Positions 56,550 to 64,000 of a stretch of DNA of 64,000 nt are shown piece after piece. Under the pieces are notes generated by a model that worked only from the letters and a program-made list of their open reading frames with translations, had not been told where the DNA came from and did no database searches. Origin of the DNA: Thalassomonas sp. M1454 (GTDB lineage: Bacteria; Pseudomonadota; Gammaproteobacteria; Enterobacterales; Alteromonadaceae); contig NZ_VKDD01000002.1 of NCBI RefSeq assembly GCF_007097525.1, forward strand, positions 1,149,994-1,213,993, written 5' to 3'. Each line of letters begins with the position of its first letter. The first letter of the stretch is position 1. The translations under genes were made by a program, and so were the position numbers.

Positions 56550-57227
56550 TTACCTTGCTAACATTATTTCTAGACGAGCACCTACGCGCTCAGCTATATC
56601 GGCTAAATCACCAACCCATTCGATAATTTGATATAAGAACATTACATCAATTGGGTTAAGTGTTTTTTCTAGATCCATTAGCGATTGGCGTAAAACGATT
56701 TGCATACCATCGGTATCATCTTCGATTTTTGCCAGTTGATTAATCATTTTATCAACTTGTTTTACTTCGCGTCCGCGAAAGCCTGTTTCTAATAAGTCAT
56801 CTAACTCATTAATTGCATCGGCAGACTTTACGATTGCGTCAATACAACGAGTTACTAAGTCATTAAATAAAGGTGAAATCTCTGCAGGTATTGTTAATTT
56901 ACGACCTAACATGCGTCCAGCAATATCTTTTGATTTGTTGGCTATTTTATCTTGTTGACTCACTAATTCTAAAACATCAGTACGTTGCACAGGCATAAAT
57001 ATTCCACCTGGTAGCTCCATACGAATTTGACGTTTCATTTTATCTGCTTCACGTTCAATGCTTGAGATATTTTTGCGAATTTGTTCCGCTTTATCCCAAT
57101 CATTTTCTGTTGCAGCAGCAAAGAAAGAAGGAAGAAGTTGTGCACATTCACTTACTTTACGAATATGTACTTCTAATGGTTTTAATGGTGATTTAGCAAA
57201 CACACCAAGAATTGTATTTCCACTCAT
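56550..57227 (-). CDS. DUF47 / PhoU-like accessory protein
   Basis: A 225-aa all-helical TIGR00153/DUF47 protein related to PhoU. It has the E/D-rich metal-binding helices READKMKRQIRMELPGGIFM and DVLELVSQQDKIANKSKDIA. Proteins of this kind sit with PiT transporters and are thought to regulate them. It is 10 nt upstream of the transporter gene. It differs from the true phoU at 57.4 kb, which has the tandem PhoU repeat. Confidence 0.9.
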   Translation of the reverse strand: MSGNTILGVFAKSPLKPLEVHIRKVSECAQLLPSFFAAATENDWDKAEQIRKNISSIEREADKMKRQIRMELPGGIFMPVQRTDVLELVSQQDKIANKSKDIAGRMLGRKLTIPAEISPLFNDLVTRCIDAIVKSADAINELDDLLETGFRGREVKQVDKMINQLAKIEDDTDGMQIVLRQSLMDLEKTLNPIDVMFLYQIIEWVGDLADIAERVGARLEIMLAR

Positions 57228-57413
57228 ATATTTTTCCTACAGCCCAAATTAGCTGCTTATTAAGTTCTCGGCAAATATACCTTATTTACCAAGTAATCAA
57301 AAGTTTAAGTAATCAAAAATGGAGTATTTTAGTTAACATAACTGAATATGATTAAAAAAAATACAAGTTATTAATTTTGTATTCACTTAAGCGATAAAGT
57401 TTAGTCGGTGATT

Positions 57414-58130
57414 TTACATTTCACCAAGAAAATCACGAGCCACATCTTGTTCAGAAATATGGCGAATAACTTTGCCTTTAACAAAGTAAATAACGTATTC
57501 ACAAATATTTTGGCAGCGATCACCAATGCGCTCTAATGCTCGAGCTGACCATATCACCGACATAATTGATGGTATTGAACGTGGGTCTTCCATCATATAA
57601 GTCATTAATTGACGCATTAACGCTTCGTATTCACGATCGATTCGGTTGTCACTTTGATGAACTTTTAAAGCTGCATCAAAGTCCATGCGAGTAAATGCAT
57701 CTAACGTCGCTTGCAAAGTACTTAAAACTAAGCTGCCAAGATTATCTAAATTTAATAAAAAGTCTTTTTGCTTAGGGCTAAATTGCTCTAAGGTTACTTT
57801 CGATATTTTTTCAGCTTCATCGGCAATGCGCTCTAAATCAGCGATTGTTTTTATTATTGCCATAACTAAGCGTAAATCGCTTGCTGCCGGTTGACGTTTA
57901 GCAATAATACGTGTGCACTCTTCATCAATATCCACTTCCATACGATTAATTTTATAATCACTTGAAAGGACTTTTTGAGCCAACTCTTCGTTATTTTCAC
58001 TTACCGATGCTAATGCATCTTTAAGTTGCTGCTCAACCAAGCCGCCCATTTGCATAACGTGATTACGCACGGCATCTAGCTCTGCGTTAAATCGGCCTGA
58101 AATATGTCTGCCTGTGTCAAAAGTTTCCAT
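57414..58130 (-). CDS. phoU: Phosphate signalling regulator PhoU
   Basis: A 238-aa protein of two three-helix PhoU repeats, each with an E/D-x3-D metal motif (about residues 40-60, YKINRMEVDIDEECTRIIAK, and 140-160, HQSDNRIDREYEALMRQL). It joins the Pst transporter to PhoR and curbs the Pho response when phosphate is plentiful. It is the last gene of pstCAB-phoU, 14 nt after pstB. PhoB and PhoR are not in the window. Confidence 0.96.
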   Translation of the reverse strand: METFDTGRHISGRFNAELDAVRNHVMQMGGLVEQQLKDALASVSENNEELAQKVLSSDYKINRMEVDIDEECTRIIAKRQPAASDLRLVMAIIKTIADLERIADEAEKISKVTLEQFSPKQKDFLLNLDNLGSLVLSTLQATLDAFTRMDFDAALKVHQSDNRIDREYEALMRQLMTYMMEDPRSIPSIMSVIWSARALERIGDRCQNICEYVIYFVKGKVIRHISEQDVARDFLGEM

Positions 58131-58144
58131 TAGTATTTCCTTTA

Positions 58145-58978
58145 TTAACCGTAACGGCCAGTTATGTAATCTTCAGTTTTCTTTTTCTGTGGCGTAGTAA
58201 ATAAGGTATTGGTATCACTGTACTCAATTAAATCACCCATATACATAAATGCTGTTTGATCAGAAACACGCGCTGCTTGTTGCATGTTATGAGTAACAAT
58301 TACTACGGTGTATTTCTGCTTTAATTCAGTAATGAGTTCTTCAATAACTAAAGTAGAAATAGGATCTAGTGCCGACGTTGGCTCATCAAGTAGTAAAACT
58401 TCTGGCTCAATTGCAATGGCACGAGCGATAACTAAACGTTGTTGTTGACCACCAGATAAACCAAGAGCACTGTCATGGATCCTGTCTTTTACTTCATCCC
58501 AAAGTGCTGCTGCACGTAATGCTTTTTCACATGCTTCGTCTAATACTCGGCGATTTTTTTGGCCGATTAAACGTAAGCCATAAACGACATTTTCATAAAT
58601 AGATTTAGGAAAAGGATTAGGACGTTGAAATACCATACCTACTTTACGACGAAGCTGGGCTACATCAACGTGCTTGCCATAGATGTTTTCACCATGAAGG
58701 TTTATTTCACCGGTAATTTTACAAATATCAACCAAATCGTTCATTCGATTGATGCTTCGTAATAACGTTGATTTACCACAACCACTTGGACCGATGAATG
58801 CGGTTACCTGGCCTTTTGGGATCTTCATCGATATATTTTGTAAGGCTTGTTTATCGCCATAAAACAAATTTAAGTCTTTTATTTCTAACGCTACCTGATC
58901 ATCAGTTAGGTTATGAATATCAACAGCCTTATTTTGCATGGTTGTCGTTTCTGGTTTTACATTAATCATAGTATTCAC
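58145..58978 (-). CDS. pstB: Phosphate ABC transporter ATP-binding protein
   Basis: A 277-aa ABC ATPase. Walker A is [16 protein letters not shown], the signature is [16 protein letters not shown], and Walker B is [12 protein letters not shown]. The conserved His follows in [14 protein letters not shown]. It powers PstC/PstA import of phosphate at the inner membrane. It lies 46 nt after pstA and 14 nt before phoU. The N-terminal 25 residues are an extension typical of marine homologues. Complete. Confidence 0.97.
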   Translation of the reverse strand: MNTMINVKPETTTMQNKAVDIHNLTDDQVALEIKDLNLFYGDKQALQNISMKIPKGQVTAFIGPSGCGKSTLLRSINRMNDLVDICKITGEINLHGENIYGKHVDVAQLRRKVGMVFQRPNPFPKSIYENVVYGLRLIGQKNRRVLDEACEKALRAAALWDEVKDRIHDSALGLSGGQQQRLVIARAIAIEPEVLLLDEPTSALDPISTLVIEELITELKQKYTVVIVTHNMQQAARVSDQTAFMYMGDLIEYSDTNTLFTTPQKKKTEDYITGRYG

Positions 58979-59024
58979 TACTCATATTAAATTTAATCTG
59001 TACCTGACTTATCAAGTAAGTCAA

Positions 59025-60668
59025 TTAATGCTCAAGTGAGCGATATTTTTCTCTCAGTCGGTTTCGAATAGAAACAGCGGTCATATTTAAAGCAACAATA
59101 ATGGTTACTAATAATAACGCAGTTGCATAAACCAAAGGTCTTGCCGCTTCAACATTAGGACTTTGAAAACCAACATCGTAAATATGAAAGCCTAAATGCA
59201 TAAACTTGCGCTCTAAGTGTAAGAATGGAAAGTTACCATCAAGTGGTAAAGTTGGCGCCATTTTAACTACGCCAACAAGCATGAGTGGTGCTACTTCACC
59301 TGCTGCGCGAGCAATTGCTAAGATAATTCCGGTCATAATCGCTGGGCTAGCAATTGGTAAAATAATACGCCATAAGGTTTCAGCTTTAGTTGCACCTAAA
59401 GCAAGTGAGCCATGGCGCATGCTAGCAGGAATACGGGCTAAGCCTTCTTCTGTTGACACGATCACCACAGGCAGCGTTAATATGGCTAAAGTGAGTGCTG
59501 ACCATAAGACACCTGGTGAGCCAAAGGTCGGGCTAGGTAATGATTCAGGATAAAAGATTTGATCAAGAGAGCCACCAACCATATAAACAAAAAAGCCTAA
59601 GCCAAACACCCCATATACAATGGAAGGTACGCCAGCTAAATTAATTACCGCGATACGAAGTAATTTGGTAAAAGCATTATTACCTGCATATTCATGTAAG
59701 TAGATAGCGGCCACTACGCCAAGAGGAGCAACAATCACTGTCATCAGTAGTACCATTAATACGGTACCAAAAATTGCCGGAAACACACCACCTTCGGTAT
59801 TTGCTTCGCGCGGTTCGGCAAATATAAAGTTACCTATTTGGGCAAAGAACATTCCTATTTTTTCAAGCATATTTAGCTGATTGTTAAAACTAATATGGAT
59901 AACCTGCTCAAGGTTAATTTCAACTTTTTCTCCGCCCATAGAGCGAACCACAATTTTATCGCGTTGAACTTCATCTCTGAGCTTGTTTAACTTGCTTTCT
60001 AAAGTTAAATACTCATCTTTTAATTGTTTAGTTTGCGCGGCAAATTTAGCTGTTAATTGCGGTGTTAATTCACCATCGATTTCAGCTTTACGAGATTTTA
60101 GACGAATACGTTCTAAATCGTAATTAATCGCGCCTATGTCGGTTTTTTGTAATTCGAAAATTTCATCTTGCAAGTCATCAACTCGGTCCATAAATCGATT
60201 AAGTTGCGATAATTCAACGACTTTACCATCCATGTAAACCTGCTCGATAAAGCCATAAAAATTACCATTGGTGCGACGTTCAATAACCACCAAGTCTTTA
60301 GGCTGAGATTGTTGCTGAATAAGCGGCGCTGCAATCCAACGAAAATCCAGATTAACTAGCTCTCGGTTACCGGTTTTAATTAAATAACGTTCAACAAATT
60401 CAGCGCCTTTAACATCAATTCCGGTATGGATTAGTTGTTCGGCAGGAATACTTTCAACATCATAAATTTCACCAATAACCGTACTTGGCGTGCCTTCAAC
60501 ATCTAACATTTCAAATTGATGTAATTGTGAAGGCCAAAAGTAAGATAGACCATTACTTGCTATCAGTAATAATAAGCCGACAACAGAAATCAAACTTAGG
60601 GTAACACCGCCTGCACTTAACCAAACCCATGGCGAGCCAGACTTGAACCATTTATTTAAATTATTCAT
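59025..60668 (-). CDS. pstA: Phosphate ABC transporter permease PstA, long form
   Basis: 547 aa from the ATG of MNNLNKWFKSGSPW, which has AGGAA 7 nt upstream; the frame opens 17 codons earlier, inside pstC. One N-terminal membrane helix is followed by an extracytoplasmic and coiled segment of about 220 residues. The usual permease core of five helices makes up the C-terminal half, with the ABC-coupling loop GSLALGATKAETLWRIILP. E. coli PstA is about 296 aa; this enlarged type is found in marine gammaproteobacteria. Downstream of pstC by 10 nt. Confidence 0.94.
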   Translation of the reverse strand: MNNLNKWFKSGSPWVWLSAGGVTLSLISVVGLLLLIASNGLSYFWPSQLHQFEMLDVEGTPSTVIGEIYDVESIPAEQLIHTGIDVKGAEFVERYLIKTGNRELVNLDFRWIAAPLIQQQSQPKDLVVIERRTNGNFYGFIEQVYMDGKVVELSQLNRFMDRVDDLQDEIFELQKTDIGAINYDLERIRLKSRKAEIDGELTPQLTAKFAAQTKQLKDEYLTLESKLNKLRDEVQRDKIVVRSMGGEKVEINLEQVIHISFNNQLNMLEKIGMFFAQIGNFIFAEPREANTEGGVFPAIFGTVLMVLLMTVIVAPLGVVAAIYLHEYAGNNAFTKLLRIAVINLAGVPSIVYGVFGLGFFVYMVGGSLDQIFYPESLPSPTFGSPGVLWSALTLAILTLPVVIVSTEEGLARIPASMRHGSLALGATKAETLWRIILPIASPAIMTGIILAIARAAGEVAPLMLVGVVKMAPTLPLDGNFPFLHLERKFMHLGFHIYDVGFQSPNVEAARPLVYATALLLVTIIVALNMTAVSIRNRLREKYRSLEH

Positions 60669-60678
60669 TACTAGATTC

Positions 60679-62907
60679 CTACAGCGAACTGTATTTTTCA
60701 CGTAAACGCTGACGTACAAACTCAGCTAACGTGTTAAAGATAAAAGTAAATACAAACAACACAAAGGCTGCTAAAAATAGAATACGATAATGCGAACTAC
60801 CCACTTCCGACTCTGGCATCTCTACCGCAATATTGGCTGACAATGTACGCATACCTTGGAAAATGCTCCAATCAATTACCGGCGTATTACCAGTAGCCAT
60901 AAGCACTATCATGGTTTCACCAACAGCTCGGCCTAAGCCCATCATTACTGCGGAGAATATACCAGGGCTTGCCGTTAACAACACAACTTTAACTAAGGTT
61001 TGCCACTGCGTAGCTCCTAAAGCTAAAGAGCCAGAGGTTAAATGTTTCGGTACGCTAAAAATGGCATCTTCGGTCATTGAGAATATCGTTGGCACAACCG
61101 CAAAGCCCATGGCAATACCAACAACTAAAGCATTACGTTGGTCGAAATTAATGCCTAAATCATTGGTGATATATTGACGCATATCACCACCAAATAGTGC
61201 ATCTTCAATTACTGGTGAGCATTCAAATGATAACCAACCGGCAAATAATAAAAATGGCAATAAAATAAGTGGAGCGAAGCTTTCTGGTAAAATCAGTTTT
61301 AGCGATTTAGGCGTTTTAAACCATGCAAATGCAGTTAGCACAGTTGCAAGTGGTAGCACAATGAGCAGTAAAAATACGGCTGGCAAATAGGCTTCAATTA
61401 ATGGTGCTAACCAAAGACCAGCTAAAAAACCTAAAATAACGGTAGGCAAAGCTTCCATTAACTCAATCGTTGGTTTAACTGTTTTTCGTAAACCTGGCGG
61501 CATAAAGTATGCAGTATAAATAGCGGCAGAAATTGCAATAGGCACAGCAAATAGCATGGCATACATTGCAGCTTTTAACGTACCAAAAGAAATAGGCATT
61601 AAAGAAAATTTAGCTTCAAAGTCATCACTGCCTGACGTTGATTGCCAAATGTAGTCAGGCTCAGGATAACCTTCGTACCAAACTTCTTGCCAAATAGCTG
61701 ACCATGTAACTTCCGGGTGTTCATTTTCAACATCAAAAGCGTCTAAAGTACTTGATGATGTTATTAACCCATTAGCTCTTGGGGCAATAGCAAAGGGTTG
61801 TTGATCAGAGTTTAATAATTTTCCTTGCCAAAGCTTAGCTTCACTTGTGGTGTAATAAACACCTACTTCACCCGTTGGCGTAACCGCATAAAAACTCTTA
61901 CGGTATGTTTCAGGATAAATCTTGCTAACAGGCTCATCGGTACTGGCTTTAAAACTGCGAATTTGCTGATATTTTCTAGCATTTTCACTAGCAACTTCAA
62001 ACCACTGTAAAACTTCACCGTCACTCGTACCAAACAAAATAGAGCTGCTACCAGATAGTAGAGCCATAGAGGTGATATTAGCAGAGGTGTCGTATACAGG
62101 ATTAAACTCAGTAATAACGGGTACATCCCAGTCATCACCTAAGTCATAGAGTGTTACGTTATTATTTTTAACAACCACAGAAATGAGTAAATCAGGAGTA
62201 ATGGCTAAATGAGATATGGCACTAAATTCTTCGGCAATAATTTGATATTCGGCGCTAAATTCTGAGTCATAATTAAAGTCATCTTCAGCAATTAATGAGG
62301 TTTTTATAAAACGTTTATCTTTGGTTAGAGCAACAAAAATGGCACGTTCTTCATTCATTGTGAAGCTAAAGCTATCGATTTCACTTTCTTGCTCATCAAT
62401 AAATATAGCCTCGTCACCTAATGGATAAAATATTGTTGGTGTAACCGTGCGCTCATCTGCGACAAAGTTTACTTTAAAACTAGGTTGAATCACTCGAGCA
62501 GAGCCATTGTTTAGTAGAATAATGTATTGATTGATGTTGGTTGCCAATACTTCTTGTATTACTTCTCCTTCTGCAAGTAATGACTGGCTTAGAAGTAATT
62601 CATTAGCTTGGTGCTTATCATCGCTATTGGTTTGATAAAAATTGATGTTACCGTTTTGATTAATATGAAAAGCTATGTGCTTTTGCTCATCAATACCTAC
62701 AGCTAATGTTTTACTACTTGCTGCAACAGGTATACTTGCTACAGGCTCAATAGTCGCGGATTCAAATACCGGTTTAATAACATAAACTAAGTACAAGAAG
62801 ATCAAAACTAAGGTAAACAAAACGCTTACCCCGCCAGCTGAAATTAACCAACGAGCTAGTGTGTTTTTTACTTGCCTTGCCTCAAAAGATTTAGCAGAAA
62901 CTGTCAC
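60679..62907 (-). CDS. pstC: Phosphate ABC transporter permease PstC, long form
   Basis: 742 aa, more than twice E. coli PstC (319). After the first membrane helix (about 20-45) there is a beta-rich periplasmic domain of about 370 residues with beta-propeller-like repeats (for example SSSILFGTSDGEVLQWFEV). The permease core follows (about 430-740), with the coupling loop GSLALGATQWQTLVKVVLL. It heads pstC-pstA-pstB-phoU, and no pstS gene is present beside it. A Pho box and -10 lie upstream, so it should be induced by phosphate starvation. Confidence 0.94.
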   Translation of the reverse strand: MTVSAKSFEARQVKNTLARWLISAGGVSVLFTLVLIFLYLVYVIKPVFESATIEPVASIPVAASSKTLAVGIDEQKHIAFHINQNGNINFYQTNSDDKHQANELLLSQSLLAEGEVIQEVLATNINQYIILLNNGSARVIQPSFKVNFVADERTVTPTIFYPLGDEAIFIDEQESEIDSFSFTMNEERAIFVALTKDKRFIKTSLIAEDDFNYDSEFSAEYQIIAEEFSAISHLAITPDLLISVVVKNNNVTLYDLGDDWDVPVITEFNPVYDTSANITSMALLSGSSSILFGTSDGEVLQWFEVASENARKYQQIRSFKASTDEPVSKIYPETYRKSFYAVTPTGEVGVYYTTSEAKLWQGKLLNSDQQPFAIAPRANGLITSSSTLDAFDVENEHPEVTWSAIWQEVWYEGYPEPDYIWQSTSGSDDFEAKFSLMPISFGTLKAAMYAMLFAVPIAISAAIYTAYFMPPGLRKTVKPTIELMEALPTVILGFLAGLWLAPLIEAYLPAVFLLLIVLPLATVLTAFAWFKTPKSLKLILPESFAPLILLPFLLFAGWLSFECSPVIEDALFGGDMRQYITNDLGINFDQRNALVVGIAMGFAVVPTIFSMTEDAIFSVPKHLTSGSLALGATQWQTLVKVVLLTASPGIFSAVMMGLGRAVGETMIVLMATGNTPVIDWSIFQGMRTLSANIAVEMPESEVGSSHYRILFLAAFVLFVFTFIFNTLAEFVRQRLREKYSSL

Positions 62908-62948
62908 TTTAATACTCTCAAAGTAAATATAATTATTCGACGATGGGA

Positions 62949-62982
62949 AGTATAAGACACTAATGTGACAGTTTTGTTACAG
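62949..62982 (-). promoter_or_regulatory. Pho box and -10 of pstC
   Basis: Minus-strand CTGTAACAAAACTGTCACAT matches the PhoB box (CTGTCATNNNNCTGTCACAT pattern) in both halves, with one half weaker. TATACT follows 7 nt later as the -10, and pstC starts about 40 nt further on. Confidence 0.78.
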
Positions 62983-62990
62983 CTGAAAAA

Positions 62991-63653
62991 TTATTTCATA
63001 TAACCCGTTTTAACCAAAATAATGCAGCCCTCTTCACTAAAGGGATTATGCTTTGAATAATTAGGAGAACGAAGCCATGTACCTTTAGGATATGTCCCAT
63101 ATTCATCTGCAAATACTCCATCGAGAACAAATATTTCCTCGCCGCCAGCATGAACATGCGGTTGAAAATGAGTACCCGGTTGCCAACGAACTAACGCGGT
63201 ATGCTCCGTGCCAAAGGAATGTAATGGCATTACCGATAAGCCATCGACCAATCCTGGTAACCACTGCTGCTGGCAAGTTTCAATTTTAACAAACTTATCA
63301 TCGCCCGTTTGAAACTGATTAAGCTTAACAAAAAGCTCACAGCCTTCAGGGCTTTTAGGGGAGTGGCTTGAGCCGGGAGGATTACGAAAATATGTGCCTT
63401 TAGGAAATTTACCATGTTCATCTTCAAACACACCTTCAAGAACAAAAATCTCTTCACCACCGGGATGGCTGTGTGCAGAAAAACTTGTATCCGATTCATA
63501 TTTAACCACACTTGTTGTTAAACCAGATTCGGCAGATTCTCGTTCAAGTTTCTTACGATAAACACCTTTACTTGGTGATTCCTGCCAAGTTAATTCACTA
63601 GTATTAATCGCAAGCTTAACTGAGCGATCTAGATTTAGCTGCTCATTATGCAT
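62991..63653 (-). CDS. Tandem-cupin protein
   Basis: 220 aa from the ATG of MHNEQLNLDRSVKLAI, which has AGGAT upstream; a 26-codon N-terminal extension is rejected. Two cupin folds repeat the same pattern: FSAHSHPGGEEIFVLEGVFE (about residues 58-77) and FQPHVHAGGEEIFVLDGVFA (about 165-184). Each has the His-x-His...Glu metal triad. They resemble the ChrR C-terminal cupin used in oxidative-stress sensing, but there is no anti-sigma zinc domain, so function is open. It is upstream of pstC and separated by the Pho box. Confidence 0.82.
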   Translation of the reverse strand: MHNEQLNLDRSVKLAINTSELTWQESPSKGVYRKKLERESAESGLTTSVVKYESDTSFSAHSHPGGEEIFVLEGVFEDEHGKFPKGTYFRNPPGSSHSPKSPEGCELFVKLNQFQTGDDKFVKIETCQQQWLPGLVDGLSVMPLHSFGTEHTALVRWQPGTHFQPHVHAGGEEIFVLDGVFADEYGTYPKGTWLRSPNYSKHNPFSEEGCIILVKTGYMK

Positions 63654-63881
63654 ATACAATCCTATTGATAAATTAATCGAACTTAACACCAGTATGAAGT
63701 AATTAAACCGATAGGTGTAATGATTTTGCAACAGTTCGGTATTATTTAGTTACATTTTTAGTAGTATTGATATAACGAAAAGTTTTACAACGCCATAAGT
63801 TTGTTATAAAACAGATGCCACAAAAATTTTTATAAAAAATTAATTTAGTATATCAAATACATCATCGGGAATAATATATCT

Positions 63882-64000
63882 ATGAAAACCAGAATTATTA
63901 CACCAATAGCACTGGCTGTAACGCTAGCGCTAACAGGTTGTCAGTCAGGTAACGACCAACAAGAAACAGCTAAAGCTGAACAAGTTGTTACTGCCAATCC
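63882..64000 (+). CDS. Lipoprotein, N-terminal fragment
   Basis: 40 codons to the window edge, beginning MKTRIITPIALAVTLALTGC. The lipobox is LTGC and the mature start is rich in Gln and polar residues (QSGNDQQETAKAEQ). GGAATAA about 10 nt upstream may serve as ribosome site. The function cannot be told from this part; many exported peptidases of this group begin the same way. Confidence 0.7.
   Translation, partial: MKTRIITPIALAVTLALTGCQSGNDQQETAKAEQVVTAN

Overview
The window is a contiguous piece of an AT-rich gammaproteobacterial chromosome. Gene order and protein sequences point to the Alteromonadales, most likely Colwelliaceae (Colwellia/Thalassotalea type); this is inferred from protein similarity and synteny, not from a marker gene. 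Almost all of it is core genome: tig-clpP; a four-tRNA operon; folD, cysS, ppiB-lpxH; zapB-like-zapA, miaE; the accD-folC-dedD-cvpA-purF operon; truA-fimV-asd-pdxB-fabB; mnmC-yfcL-kinase-epmC; dnaK-dnaJ; grpE/nadK/recN/bamE; oxyR; pit with its PhoU-like partner; and pstCAB-phoU.

Layout. 1-2.6 kb: start of clpP, tig, and tRNA Pro-Arg-His-Pro. 2.8-9.6 kb: folate, Cys-tRNA and lipid A genes, a DUF885 lipoprotein, and cell-division genes. 9.7-14.3 kb: miaE, a TetR regulator with an aldehyde dehydrogenase, and a Yip1 membrane protein. 14.3-14.75 kb: a non-coding inverted-repeat element. 14.8-29.1 kb: the purF-to-fabB/mnmC block, arranged much as in E. coli, with fimV between truA and asd. 29.1-32.5 kb: yfcL, an ATP-NAD kinase-like gene, epmC, an Lrp regulator and a Sel1 protein, followed by a second hairpin-array element. 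32.8-44.3 kb: dnaJ, dnaK and grpE with a large signalling cluster between dnaK and grpE (HD-GYP response regulator, giant hybrid kinase, divergent response regulator). 44.5-51.4 kb: nadK, recN, bamE, an ECF sigma/anti-sigma operon, oxyR and a small DUF1161 protein. 51.48-55.23 kb: a transposable element. 55.3-63 kb: two phosphate transport systems, then a double-cupin protein and the start of a lipoprotein gene.

The standout is the 3753-bp element at 51479..55231. It has 36-bp terminal inverted repeats and a 9-bp target duplication, and it is inserted in what was the pit terminator. It encodes an 809-aa protein joining an intact DnaQ-type 3'-5' exonuclease domain to a zinc-finger/HTH/putative DDE transposase, plus an unrecognised 197-aa passenger. 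Exonuclease-assisted transposition is an inference, but the architecture and boundaries are directly visible.

Other signals: two non-coding elements that share a sequence block and consist of hairpins with TCC/GGA loops; a triplicated leader ahead of the HD-GYP gene that creates two coupled 37-codon upstream ORFs; a perfect 26-bp hairpin after the Lrp gene; and readable regulatory sites (FadR- and FabR-like operators at fabB, heat-shock promoters at dnaK and grpE, a LexA box at recN, a Pho box at pstC).
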